Positions 1 to 9,105 of a stretch of DNA of 64,000 bases are shown here, piece after piece. The notes under the pieces are model-generated. The model worked only from the letters and a program-made list of their open reading frames with translations, made no database searches and was not told where the DNA came from. The DNA lies in the NCBI GenBank assembly GCA_023678885.1, contig CM043001.1, positions 1,188,001 to 1,252,000 on the forward strand. Reading direction: 5' to 3'. The number at the start of each line of letters is the position of its first letter. Within the stretch, counting starts at the first letter, position 1. The position numbers and the translations under genes were made by a program. Source of the DNA: Pogostemon cablin. Its lineage: Eukaryota; Streptophyta; Magnoliopsida; Lamiales; Lamiaceae.

Positions 1-2114
1 GTAGAGCCAAAGATATATATGTTGGAATTGGTTCATTCTGATTCAAGCGGGCCTAATATTATCTAGGCGAGAGGTGGTTATGAATAATCGAAGATTATTC
101 TAGATACCGATATATTTATTTGATGCACTGCATGTCTAAATTCTTTGATTTATTCAAGAATTACAAGGTTGGTACAGTAAAGCATCATGGAAAATATATC
201 AAGTAATGACGATTTAATCGTCATTACGAGTACCTCTTAGGATAATTAGGAACTATTAATCAGAGGTTGAGATTAAATCTCAAGTGGTCTACACCGGGCA
301 TGCCCCAGCTGAATGGTGTGGTGGATAGAAGGAATAAGACTCTTATGGTAATGATTAGATAGATGATGAATTATTTGGAATTACTTAATTCATTTTATGG
401 ATAAGCCCTAGAAACAGTAATTCATTTGAATGTTTGTCTGTTTGTGGGATATGCTATAAAAATGAAGGTGATTTATTTAGTCTAAAAGATCGAAGGGTGA
501 TTGTTAACACAAACACTAGATTTTTGGAAAGGGACTATGTAATAAATCACAAACCCATGTATGAGTTGTTCTAAAGGTAGTGAGAAGAAAACACAAAGTA
601 TAAGTACCAAGTGTGCAAGAGGATATACCACAAGGTAAACTGCAATGCGTGTCACGTCTGATACACAATTACATGTAGTGCCTTGTCGCAGTAGGAGGAT
701 TATTCGACAACCCGTGAGATACATATTTTGGGAAAGTCGTAAGACTTGATCCTTAGTAAATATGGTATTATCCCAGGGATACGACGTTGCACTACAAAAT
801 TAAAATGCGGAATCTTAGCAAGTGCAATGAATATTAAAATAGAATCGATGGATTTTAAATTAGGTCTGGATGCTTGTTGAACCGCTAAATGGCGTAAAAG
901 CCATTGGAAGCGGGCATGCAAGAATAAAAGAGGATCATAGAATAAGGTGAAAATCTTGGAAGCAAGCTTGTTGCGAAAAGGTATACTCAGAAAGAAAGAG
1001 TTCGATTATGAGAAAACCTGTTCACCGGTAGCTATGCCTAAGTTGATCCGGACTCTTTTATTTGTTGCTACTCATATGAAATATGAGGGATAGCAAATAG
1101 ATGTCGAGACAGCTTTCCTGATTGGAAGTCTTAAGGGAAACATCTATGTGAAACAACCAGAGTGATTCATTGCAAAGAGCTAAGAGCATTGTGATAGTGA
1201 GCTTAAAAGTGTCCATTAATGGACTAAAACAAGCTTCAAGATCATGAAACATCCGTTTTGATGAGGTAATCCATGGATCTAATCAATGATCGGATGGGTC
1301 TTGTGTATTGAAAAGAGTGATGGAAACATGGTGGTATTTCTTGTACTATACGTAGATAGTATCTTGCTCATTGGAGACAATGAAAGAGTATTGTCGGGCG
1401 TATGGGTATGGTTGATAAAGCGGTATGAGATGAAGGACTTAAGAAGAGCAAAAATATCCTTTTGATCACGGTAATACGGATCACAAGAAAGGATGTTATG
1501 CTTATCTCAAGTTTCATATAATGATACGATCCTTACTCGTTTAGCATGTGAATTTATCTAAGTGAATGTGTCTTGTGACACAAAAGTAGACAAAGAAGAT
1601 GAAAGCGGTTCCTTATGCTTCGACAAATGAGGAAGCTTAATCTAAGGAATGCTATGCACGAGATTGGATATCTGTTTTGCCGATGGCATGAACAGTGGGT
1701 ATCAACATAACCCGGAACAAGAATGATGAACTGTGGTAAGACATATACTTATGTACCTGAAAAGGACTAGAAACTATATTTGGGCTTACCGAACAGATTC
1801 ACTGATTCTTATGGGTTACATAGATTCAGATTTTTCAAATCAGATAGGGAAGATAGTAAATCTACCTCAAAGGTTATGCGTTTAATTTTAGGAAGTTGAG
1901 TCATAATATGGAGGAGTGTTATATAGAAATATATTTCAGACTCCGGACTCCATCATGGAAAGATGATAAATTGGAGCCTATGAGGCAGCCAAAGTATCTG
2001 TATGATTCTAGAAACTTCAAGATGGACTTCGAAGTGTTTCTAAGTTTGACCAAGGATATCACAATTTATATTGATGATATTGGTGCAGTTGCAAACTTGA
2101 AGGAATCACGAGCC
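1..2114 (+). pseudogene. Decayed Ty1/copia pol (element C1), 5' part up to an insertion
   Basis: Relic polyprotein of a copia retrotransposon, readable only by switching frames. Visible pieces in order: integrase core start ELVHSDSSG (about 20-50), late integrase NTNTRFLERDYV (about 507-545), reverse transcriptase KTCSPVAMPKLIRTLL (about 1014) and AFLIGSLKGNIYVKQPE (about 1110-1160), the RT active-site region LYVDSILLIGDN (about 1345-1380), where the usual YVDD is YVDS, and RNase H YIDSDF (about 1813) ending in GAVANLKES. Many stops and frameshifts make it non-functional. The reading stops exactly where E1 is inserted and resumes at 11088, so the two parts were one element. Its gag and left LTR lie outside the window. 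Confidence 0.85.
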
Positions 2115-4096
2115 TGATAGGCTTTTTCTGCGCACTATAATTAAATCCTCAAGTGTAAGGATATCAATTGTAGCAGCAAGCACCCAAGTTAAATTATCGA
2201 TTCCACTGAGACAACTAATTATTTATTTTACTATTAATTACTAATTAATCAGAATTGAGTAACCAATATTCAGAGTATTGTAGTGAATTAATTATCTAAA
2301 TTACTGAAATATTAAATAACGGAATTATTAAAAGCAATAAAAATAAAAGCAAGTTTCTAATCAAGAGATGACAAACAGTTCTAAGGTATCAGGTAGAGAC
2401 CAATTAATTTGGGTTATTAAACTTACGATTGTTCATTCATGCAGTTTCACTGAAAATACACCACATATCCCTGTTATCCCACCGAATATGATTCGATTCT
2501 AAGTTAACAGTATACTCTGCTTTAAATCCTAAGGTGCGCAAATATTACCAAGCCTTATTCCTAGATACTAATCAAAGCAAGCAACAATACCTCCGGATGG
2601 TAAGCCCGACTAACAAGATATTTTCTGGAATTACTACAAGGTTCTATTCACTTCCTACTTGATTGTCTAATTGCATTGTTCCACTAAACTAATCAAGTAT
2701 TTGATTAACCAGTTCATGAAATTAAAGTGCTTATAGAGGAGCTACTCTAATCCCTAACAGATAGACAATATCAATCATGAACGCACACAAGCTAACACAA
2801 TAATCCAAGCATTATAGCGGATGTCATGAATATATTATGAAGACGTTACGAAGCAGAAAATCATGTCTTAATAAAATAAGTAAAATCAAAAGCTCAACTG
2901 CATAAAATCCCAATCTTTGGTCTAAATCCCCAAATCAATTAAATCAATCCATCAAACCTTAGGACTGTATATAAAATTAGCCCATGAGATTACAAGCAAT
3001 CCTCATGGCTAAGCAATTCATAACAATAATCGAAGTAAAAGGAAGGAAAAGATAGGAATTATGAAACCCTAGTGTAGACGTAGTCTTTCGTTCCTTTTCC
3101 GTCTCTCCAATTGCTTGATTCTCCCTCAATTAGCACTTGAAACCCTCTTGGAAGTGGATGGATGGTGAAATCAGGTTGTAAATCTGATATGGAGGTGTTG
3201 GAGGTGTGAATTGATGATGGATTATGGATGGGTTCTCTCCAATTTGTGTCTCGATCTCCCTAATTATTTCTAGGACTGATGCAGGGCTTTTTCGCAATCG
3301 AAACTGCTTCAGAATCGCGATTAGAGGGTATATATACACTGCTGCATCGAACAAGTCTCGTTTGGGCCCGATTTTGGTCCTCTCGGCACCTTGCTCGAGC
3401 CGAGTTCATGGCCGAGTGGCCCCCAAACTAGCCGAGCAGTATATGGTTGGAATGGGAACGTCGTGTAGGCTCTGAGAGCACCCCACTCGGCTGGAAATTC
3501 GTAAAATGTTGGTCCCGCTCGAGCCGAGCGGCCTCCCGAGCTGCGGAGACTGCACTGCGCGACTTCACTGTTTTGAGCATAACTTCTTCATACGGACTCC
3601 AATTTGAATGATTTTTACATTCACCTGTTCCTCTTTTCCTTTGATTTCTATCCATATAAAGAACTCTCAGAAGCTCCAACATTTGAATATGTAAAAAGTC
3701 ATGCAAAGTGGCTCCTCGGTATAGCGTGCGCGATGTTAGCACTTTGATCATAACTTTCTCGTTTGAAATCCAATTAGGGTGTTCTTTATGTCAAAATGAC
3801 CCTCTCTTCTGTGGCTTTCCAACCATATATCATATGATCAATTTGGACTTTTACAAGAATACAGAAAATTTGTGCAACTTGAACTGTATTTTTCAGCATT
3901 CCTTCTCACTTTCACTCCTCATTCCAACTTTGAACTTTTGATCATGTTTTACCCTTCAAAACTCAACAAAACACCTTAGTAGCATCTTAATTATGCAAGA
4001 TATGAAAACCATGCCATTCTATACAAAATCATGGCCACATTATATCAAAAACGGTGTAATGTGAGACCTAAAATACGTGAAATTCCACTCTCAACA
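2115..4096 (-). repeat. E1 3' LTR
   Basis: LTR of 1,982 bp. On the + strand it starts TGATAGGC and ends CTCAACA; in element orientation it begins TGTTGAGAG. It aligns with 9106-11087 without gaps. A minus-strand TATA box (TGTATATATACCC) lies at about 3327-3337. Upstream of it in element orientation, at 3390-3545, is a cluster of GCCGAG/CTCGGC motifs. Short antisense ORFs in the LTR are not considered real. Confidence 0.93.
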
Positions 4097-4107
4097 AACC
4101 CCCAAAC
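4097..4107 (-). promoter_or_regulatory. E1 polypurine tract
   Basis: Directly inside the 3' LTR. On the minus strand it reads GTTTGGGGGTT followed by the LTR start TGTTGAG. Position and composition fit the plus-strand primer of an LTR retrotransposon. E2 has the same tract at 19592-19602. Confidence 0.75.
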
Positions 4108-5751
4108 TTACCTGTTGCTCGTCTCGAGGCAACGACATATAAAACCAATAGAGTAATTGAGAGGAAATTTCACAACTTCACATCCAAGAAAATATAACAA
4201 TTCAAAAATCATACTTCAAATACTAAGACAACCATCCATCTAAGAACATACAATTCAAATCAACTACTTCACTTTTTCGGAATGCTCATCCACCATTCTC
4301 ACGGGTAGTATTTACGCTCATCGCTCAAGTGTGAGATATACACTTCAGAGTAAGGTGTTTACACTCAAAGTCAATTCAAACACACGCGTAACCATAAGCT
4401 TGACAATCATCTCAACTCTCGACTAAAGGGATAATTTCAACAATAGGATCACAAAGGTCTTGCATTAGGTTGTAATGTTGGCTCTTTGGTAAAGGTAGGG
4501 AGTATATGGATAAGGTGACTCAATCACTAGTAGAGAATCAAAGAAGACTTACAGCTTTTCAACAAACAGCTTTACTTTCTTCTTTCTTCTTCATCGCTCT
4601 TCAATGCTTCTTGCAATTTTGATTCCTCCTTCACTTTTGAACACCACATCCTTACTTGAAATTTTTGTTTCTTCTTCCCTCTTTTCTTTTCTATTTTTTT
4701 TTCTTTTTCAAATAAGGCTACCAGTTTCAGGCACTACCCTTTTCATGGGGTACCAGTTTCGGGCACTACCCCTTTATGCAATAATTTAACTACTCTTTTC
4801 AACAATTTTCATCACTTCCAACTTATTCTCCTTTTATGTTTCTTCTCAAGATACCAAATTGACTCCTTCAACTCTCTACTAGGTAGGGATTTTTAAAGGC
4901 TAACAAAGGGATCAATTGGCTAATCACGTAGGCTTCCACAAAAATAAGGCTTTTAGGCTCAAAAGGGTTAACTACGGATAATTTCAATAGGTAGGATAAT
5001 AATTTGGCTAGTGACTAATAAATAACAAAGATGGCCTAAGATCATTTCCTATCATTTAATTAAGCACGTAGCTTCAAGTAAGATATAAAGCCAAGTTCTA
5101 GAATACGTGTGTATGAACAACACTCACAAGAATAAACTAAATCATGCAACTAGTCATGATTTCAAAAGGCTCAAAATCTCACATGGCTATAGGAATGAAC
5201 GAGCAATCCTAATAAAGTTACATAGCTAATCTTTCATGCACATAAATAAATTTCAAGTATCTCAATATCCAAGCACAATCTCAAACTGCTTCTCAAACAC
5301 AATCACACATATAATCAAGTGCTAAGAAAAATAAGAAAATCATCCTAGAGAACCAAAAACAACTAAACTAACACTAGGGTCAACAAAAAGCAAACAATAA
5401 ACACAACAAAACACGAAACCTGAAAAATCGCAAAAAAATCGAACCCTCAATATTCTCAAATAAATCAAAAATATTAAGAATCCGCAAAAAATCGACTCTC
5501 CAAGCAAAATAACACAATGTAAAAATTCTATTTTTCGACACTGCAAGACAAGGTATGTACGTTACCCCCCCAAACTTAGATTAAACGAAGTGAGAAACTA
5601 AGTTTGCAAAGAAGTATATACCGCAGTCAAGCAACACCTAATAAAACTCATACACCAACACAGACATATAAAAGCAATAAAATGGAAGGGACAGCCCCAA
5701 CAAGCGCTCATGTTTAACGTCGGAGAGTCACGACGGGATACCTCTTTTTGC
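4097..5751 (-). other. E1 long 3' non-coding interior
   Basis: About 1.65 kb between the protease stop and the 3' LTR with no credible ORF. It contains three blocks shared with E2: a stretch around 4446-4500 ending in GGCTCTTTGGTAAAGG, two copies of a GGTACC..CACTACCC stem-loop unit (4716-4740 and 4747-4772), and a T/C-rich run between them and the LTR. A second polypurine-like tract (5565-5575) sits where E2 has one between integrase and ORF3. The segment around 5710-5750 (CATGTTTAACGTC, AGAGTCACGACGG) matches the sequence just beyond the E2 integrase, which shows that pol was removed between conserved flanks. Confidence 0.75.
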
Positions 5752-7329
5752 CTACGGGATCGGAGGACAGCTCTCTCGCATTCGTACCTTAAGGTACTTC
5801 TTTCCTCTCTTATTTACTTCACCAATCATCTCACCCTTCTTTGTCACTCCAACATGATCCTTTGAATTCTTTTCCTCCCATGACTGTCTTGAGTCCTTCT
5901 TGTCAATCCTCCACTCAATTGTAGGCTCAACCTGTGTAGCAAAATAAGGATCAAACAAGTTAGAATTTTCAACATCAATAGAATAAAAATTCGGAGGTAT
6001 GTTCGGAGGCTTCAGATATAGATCATCCATCTTTACTGCAACTAAAAGATTATCAAATATCACATTAGAGGTAGTAGTAGGAAAAGTAAGAGATATGCCT
6101 GGTCCTGCGATCTCCTCTACCACTTCAATGCTTTGGCTCTTTTGCTTCTCTTCCTTAGCAGCAGGCTTCATCCCCACTTCAACAGTGGACCTCTTATTCC
6201 GATTCACACTAGCATTGCCCAATGAAAATAGCTTCTCAAGATAATCAATACATGCATCATTAGACAAATTCTCAAACTCTGCATCAGAAAGGATAAAGTT
6301 CTCATCATGCACTGCGTCCACTACATCCACAGACTTGCACTGCTGCTGATCCGTGGGCCACTGCATCTCCTTATTCAAAGAAAAGACAATCTCCTTATCA
6401 TCAGCCCTAAGCCTCAACTCTCCTTTGAACACATCAATCAGAGCCCTTCCAGTTGCAAGGAATGGACGCCCCAAGATCAGAGGCGCACCATCCTTTTCAT
6501 CCTCCATGTCAAGTACAAGGAAATCCACAGGAAAAGTCAAATTCGACACCTTCACTAGCACATCTTCAATCACTCCCTCGGGGTATGTCAATGATCGATC
6601 TGCTAACTGTAGGGCAACAGACGCAGGTTTCAACTCCCCCAAACCAAGCTTCTTGAACACTGATAAAGACATCAAATTTATACTGGCTCCTAAATCACAC
6701 AGTGCTCTCCTAGATGGTACTTTTCCAATCTCACAGGGAATGATGAAGCTCCCTGGATCCTTCAATTTTTCTGGAAGCTTTTTCTGAATAATAGAGCTGC
6801 AGTTCTCTGTCAAATTCACTGTCTCCACACTGTTAAGCTTCCTCTTTCTGGAGATAAGTTCCTTGATGAACCTTGAATAATGTGGCATCTCTTCCAATGC
6901 TTCCGAGAAAGGAATAGTGACTTGGACATCCCTCATAACATAAGCGAACTTACGAAACTTCTCATCAAGGCTCTTCGACAAGAATCTCTGAGGGAAAGGA
7001 ATTGGTACCTTTGTTATCGAAAGTCCCAAACTATCTCTCTCGAATACCACTTCTGCTTCTCTCAGTTTCTTAGCTCTCTGCCACTTTTTATCAGCAATTG
7101 CCTGATCAGATTGGTTCTGTACGGAAATCGGACGTGCAGGAAATCTCGGAGGATGGCTCGCCGGCTCGCTCGGCTCGAGCTGAGGGGCAACTGAGCCGAG
7201 CTGGGTTCCAGCTGAATCGGAGAGCCCTTCTGAACCGGCTGGCGGGCCACTCGACGGCAGTTGAGCCAGCTCGGCATCTAGCTCGCCGTGAGCGGGTGGC
7301 CGAGCGGCACCATCTTTGTTCTGCTCCAC
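5752..7329 (-). CDS. E1 retroviral-type aspartic protease with variable N-terminal linker
   Basis: 525-residue open segment, continuous in frame with the two gag segments upstream except for two TAG codons. Residues 1-75 are a low-complexity linker rich in Pro, Ser, Ala and Glu, encoded by DNA full of GCCGAG/CTCGGC motifs. The protease lies around residues 195-320: CDLGASINLM is the active-site D-x-G-A motif, followed by LQLADRSL, FPVDFLVL and the flap/C-terminal landmark LILGRPFLATGRALID. In full-length relatives the RT follows; here the ORF ends about 185 residues after the protease without RT. Function: cleaves the Gag polyprotein in the virus-like particle. The start at 7329 is only the first Met after a stop and is not a natural start. 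Confidence 0.85.
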   Translation of the reverse strand: MEQNKDGAARPPAHGELDAELAQLPSSGPPAGSEGLSDSAGTQLGSVAPQLEPSEPASHPPRFPARPISVQNQSDQAIADKKWQRAKKLREAEVVFERDSLGLSITKVPIPFPQRFLSKSLDEKFRKFAYVMRDVQVTIPFSEALEEMPHYSRFIKELISRKRKLNSVETVNLTENCSSIIQKKLPEKLKDPGSFIIPCEIGKVPSRRALCDLGASINLMSLSVFKKLGLGELKPASVALQLADRSLTYPEGVIEDVLVKVSNLTFPVDFLVLDMEDEKDGAPLILGRPFLATGRALIDVFKGELRLRADDKEIVFSLNKEMQWPTDQQQCKSVDVVDAVHDENFILSDAEFENLSNDACIDYLEKLFSLGNASVNRNKRSTVEVGMKPAAKEEKQKSQSIEVVEEIAGPGISLTFPTTTSNVIFDNLLVAVKMDDLYLKPPNIPPNFYSIDVENSNLFDPYFATQVEPTIEWRIDKKDSRQSWEEKNSKDHVGVTKKGEMIGEVNKRGKKYLKVRMRESCPPIP

Positions 7330-7362
7330 CCCTGTTTCGTTCTGCTTCTGTTCTGTATCATT

Positions 7363-7899
7363 CTACATCAATTCTGTGACGTCCTGCATTAGTTTCGTAC
7401 CTTTACACTGCTTTGCAGATCTCAAAGTGATCGCATGGCACTCCTTCGGGTTGATTTCCGTATCCGAATGAAACTTCCCTTTCTGCAACTGCACTTGCTG
7501 CTGATTTACTGTAGTGAAGATCTGCCCTATGTTATATGACAAACTCTTCAACTGCTTGTTTACTTCTTCATGCTGCTTTGTCATATTTGAATCCATGAGA
7601 ACAATGCAGTTATTAATCTTATCAATATCTCTATCAGTCTTCTTCATATACCTAGTCAACACATCGTCAATACTGGACTTCCCTTCTTCAGTCTTAGCCC
7701 CATGATCAAAATTAGGAGGATATGGAACTGCATTATTCGGGTTTGAATAAGAGAAGTTCTCATTCCTCTGATTCTGCCAATTGCCTCCTTGATTACTAGG
7801 ACCTCCCCCTTGGTTATTCCTTTGATTTGAATTACCTTGAGGGTACCTATTTCCTTGCCAATTCTGAGGAGCTCTCGAACCCTGAAGACTCTGCCCCAT
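7363..7899 (-). CDS. E1 Gag C-terminal part (Gln/Asn-rich, coiled-coil)
   Basis: 178 residues between two in-frame TAG codons of the gag-pro frame. It begins AMGQSLQGSRAPQNW, continues through an Asn/Gln/Gly-rich tract (about residues 10-45), then a region with heptad-like character (about 65-135) and the conserved PKECHAITLRSAKQ that also occurs in E2 (SCHAITLRSETQ). No CCHC zinc knuckle is visible; the Gln/Asn-rich tract occupies its place. The ATG at 7899 follows a stop by one codon, so either this segment is reached by read-through or the copy is dead. Confidence 0.7.
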   Translation of the reverse strand: MGQSLQGSRAPQNWQGNRYPQGNSNQRNNQGGGPSNQGGNWQNQRNENFSYSNPNNAVPYPPNFDHGAKTEEGKSSIDDVLTRYMKKTDRDIDKINNCIVLMDSNMTKQHEEVNKQLKSLSYNIGQIFTTVNQQQVQLQKGKFHSDTEINPKECHAITLRSAKQCKGTKLMQDVTELM

Positions 7900-7902
7900 A
7901 GC

Positions 7903-8985
7903 CTAATTAGCATCCTCGACCTCTTGAAGGTTCATCACCACATCATCACTTGCAGACCCTCGGTTGCCTCCCCCATTATTACCTGATATCAGAGTAATCA
8001 GGTTCTTATTCATCTGTTCCAATTGAGCGACAACCTTATCATTCTTATCAGCTTCAGAAAATTTCTCTTTAACCTTTGCAACTTTACCAAGTATATAAGT
8101 CCCTCGGATCCTCTCAGATGGCCAATCCCTTGAGTTCAAAGAGATATCATCAAATAATTTCTCTACTGCATTGGATGTCTTGCCAAAGATTGTTCCTCCA
8201 GCAGAAACATCAACCAACACTCTCGATTCGTTGTCAAGGCCATTATAGAAGACACTGATGAGTTGAGACTTTTTGAATCCATGCTGAGGGCATCTTCTCA
8301 ACGCATCAGTAAACCTTTCCCAGGCCTCTCCAAACGACTCATCTCTCCTCTGCTTAAATTGATTGATCTCCTGTTTCAATAAAAGAACCTTTCCTGGTGG
8401 CATAAATCGATCCACGAACAACTGCTGCAACTCAGTCCAGTTTGAGCAACTGTCTCCCTTTAGCTTATCATACCACTCCATTGCCTTATCAACCAATGAA
8501 AACTGAAAAAGCCTCATCTTCCATCTATCATTAGTAGCATCAGCAGCTTTCACTGTATCCATGTAGCTGTTGAAACACTTAAGATGGCCATAGGGCTCAT
8601 CAAAAACGCCTCCGGCAAAGGGATTTCTCTCCACCATATTGATCAGGGCTGGCCTTATGTCGTTCGCTTTATTAGCTCGAACGGCTCCAACTACGCCTGA
8701 TCCTCCCAGGTTGGTGGACTTAAAAGTTTCTCGGATGACGATGTCATCCTCATCAACTCTTTCTCCCATTGATGCTGTTTCAGGTTCTGTCTCAGATTCT
8801 GATTCAAACTCCGATTCAGCCTCTTCTAGGATAGCCTGATTCTCAATCTGCACTTCTTCCTCCTCTAAAATTGCTTTAGGAGGTGCTTTGGTATTCTTTG
8901 ATTTTACTCTTCTTTTCCTCGCAGAAGCTTCAATTTCCAGATCAAATTCAAGATCTTGTGCTCTCGTCTTTGACCTAGTTTGCAT
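7903..8985 (-). CDS. gag: E1 Gag N-terminal part with retrotransposon gag domain
   Basis: 360 residues starting at an ATG about 95 nt downstream of the primer-binding site (MQTRSKTRAQDLEFD), so this is the natural start. Residues 1-100 are acidic and charged. A retrotransposon gag domain follows at about 115-270: RNPFAGGVFDEPYGHL, WKMRLFQFSLVDKAMEWYD, LFVDRFMPPGKVLLLKQEI and FTDALRRCPQHGFKKSQLI. It forms the capsid of the particle. It ends in VEDAN then TAG; at the matching place E2 has NYAM, so a Tyr codon became TAG. Confidence 0.87.
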   Translation of the reverse strand: MQTRSKTRAQDLEFDLEIEASARKRRVKSKNTKAPPKAILEEEEVQIENQAILEEAESEFESESETEPETASMGERVDEDDIVIRETFKSTNLGGSGVVGAVRANKANDIRPALINMVERNPFAGGVFDEPYGHLKCFNSYMDTVKAADATNDRWKMRLFQFSLVDKAMEWYDKLKGDSCSNWTELQQLFVDRFMPPGKVLLLKQEINQFKQRRDESFGEAWERFTDALRRCPQHGFKKSQLISVFYNGLDNESRVLVDVSAGGTIFGKTSNAVEKLFDDISLNSRDWPSERIRGTYILGKVAKVKEKFSEADKNDKVVAQLEQMNKNLITLISGNNGGGNRGSASDDVVMNLQEVEDAN

Positions 8986-9080
8986 GCAACTTCAAGAAAA
9001 ATCCAAAGTAAAATAATTAAATCCCAAAGAAAATATTCTAATTAACTAAGTAATAAAAGAAAATAAATAATTAAAACTGT

Positions 9081-9099
9081 CCCCGGCACAACGGCGCCA
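9081..9099 (-). promoter_or_regulatory. E1 primer-binding site, tRNA-Asp-like
   Basis: Six bases inside the 5' LTR the minus strand reads TGGCGCCGTTGTGCCGGGG. The complement of the plant tRNA-Asp 3' end, used by Athila elements, is TGGCGCCGTTGCCGGGG, so the site matches with a 2-nt insertion. The tRNA assignment is from memory. Confidence 0.7.
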
Positions 9100-9105
9100 A
9101 AAACT

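Noticed and set aside
5340..5546. 68-residue hydrophobic minus-strand ORF, possible membrane protein
   Set aside because: AT-rich non-coding interior of E1, no counterpart reading in E2 at the same place.
7098..7379. + strand ORF of 93 residues within the GC-rich stretch of E1
   Set aside because: Antisense shadow of the gag-protease linker; the GC-rich motif cluster lacks stops in several frames.
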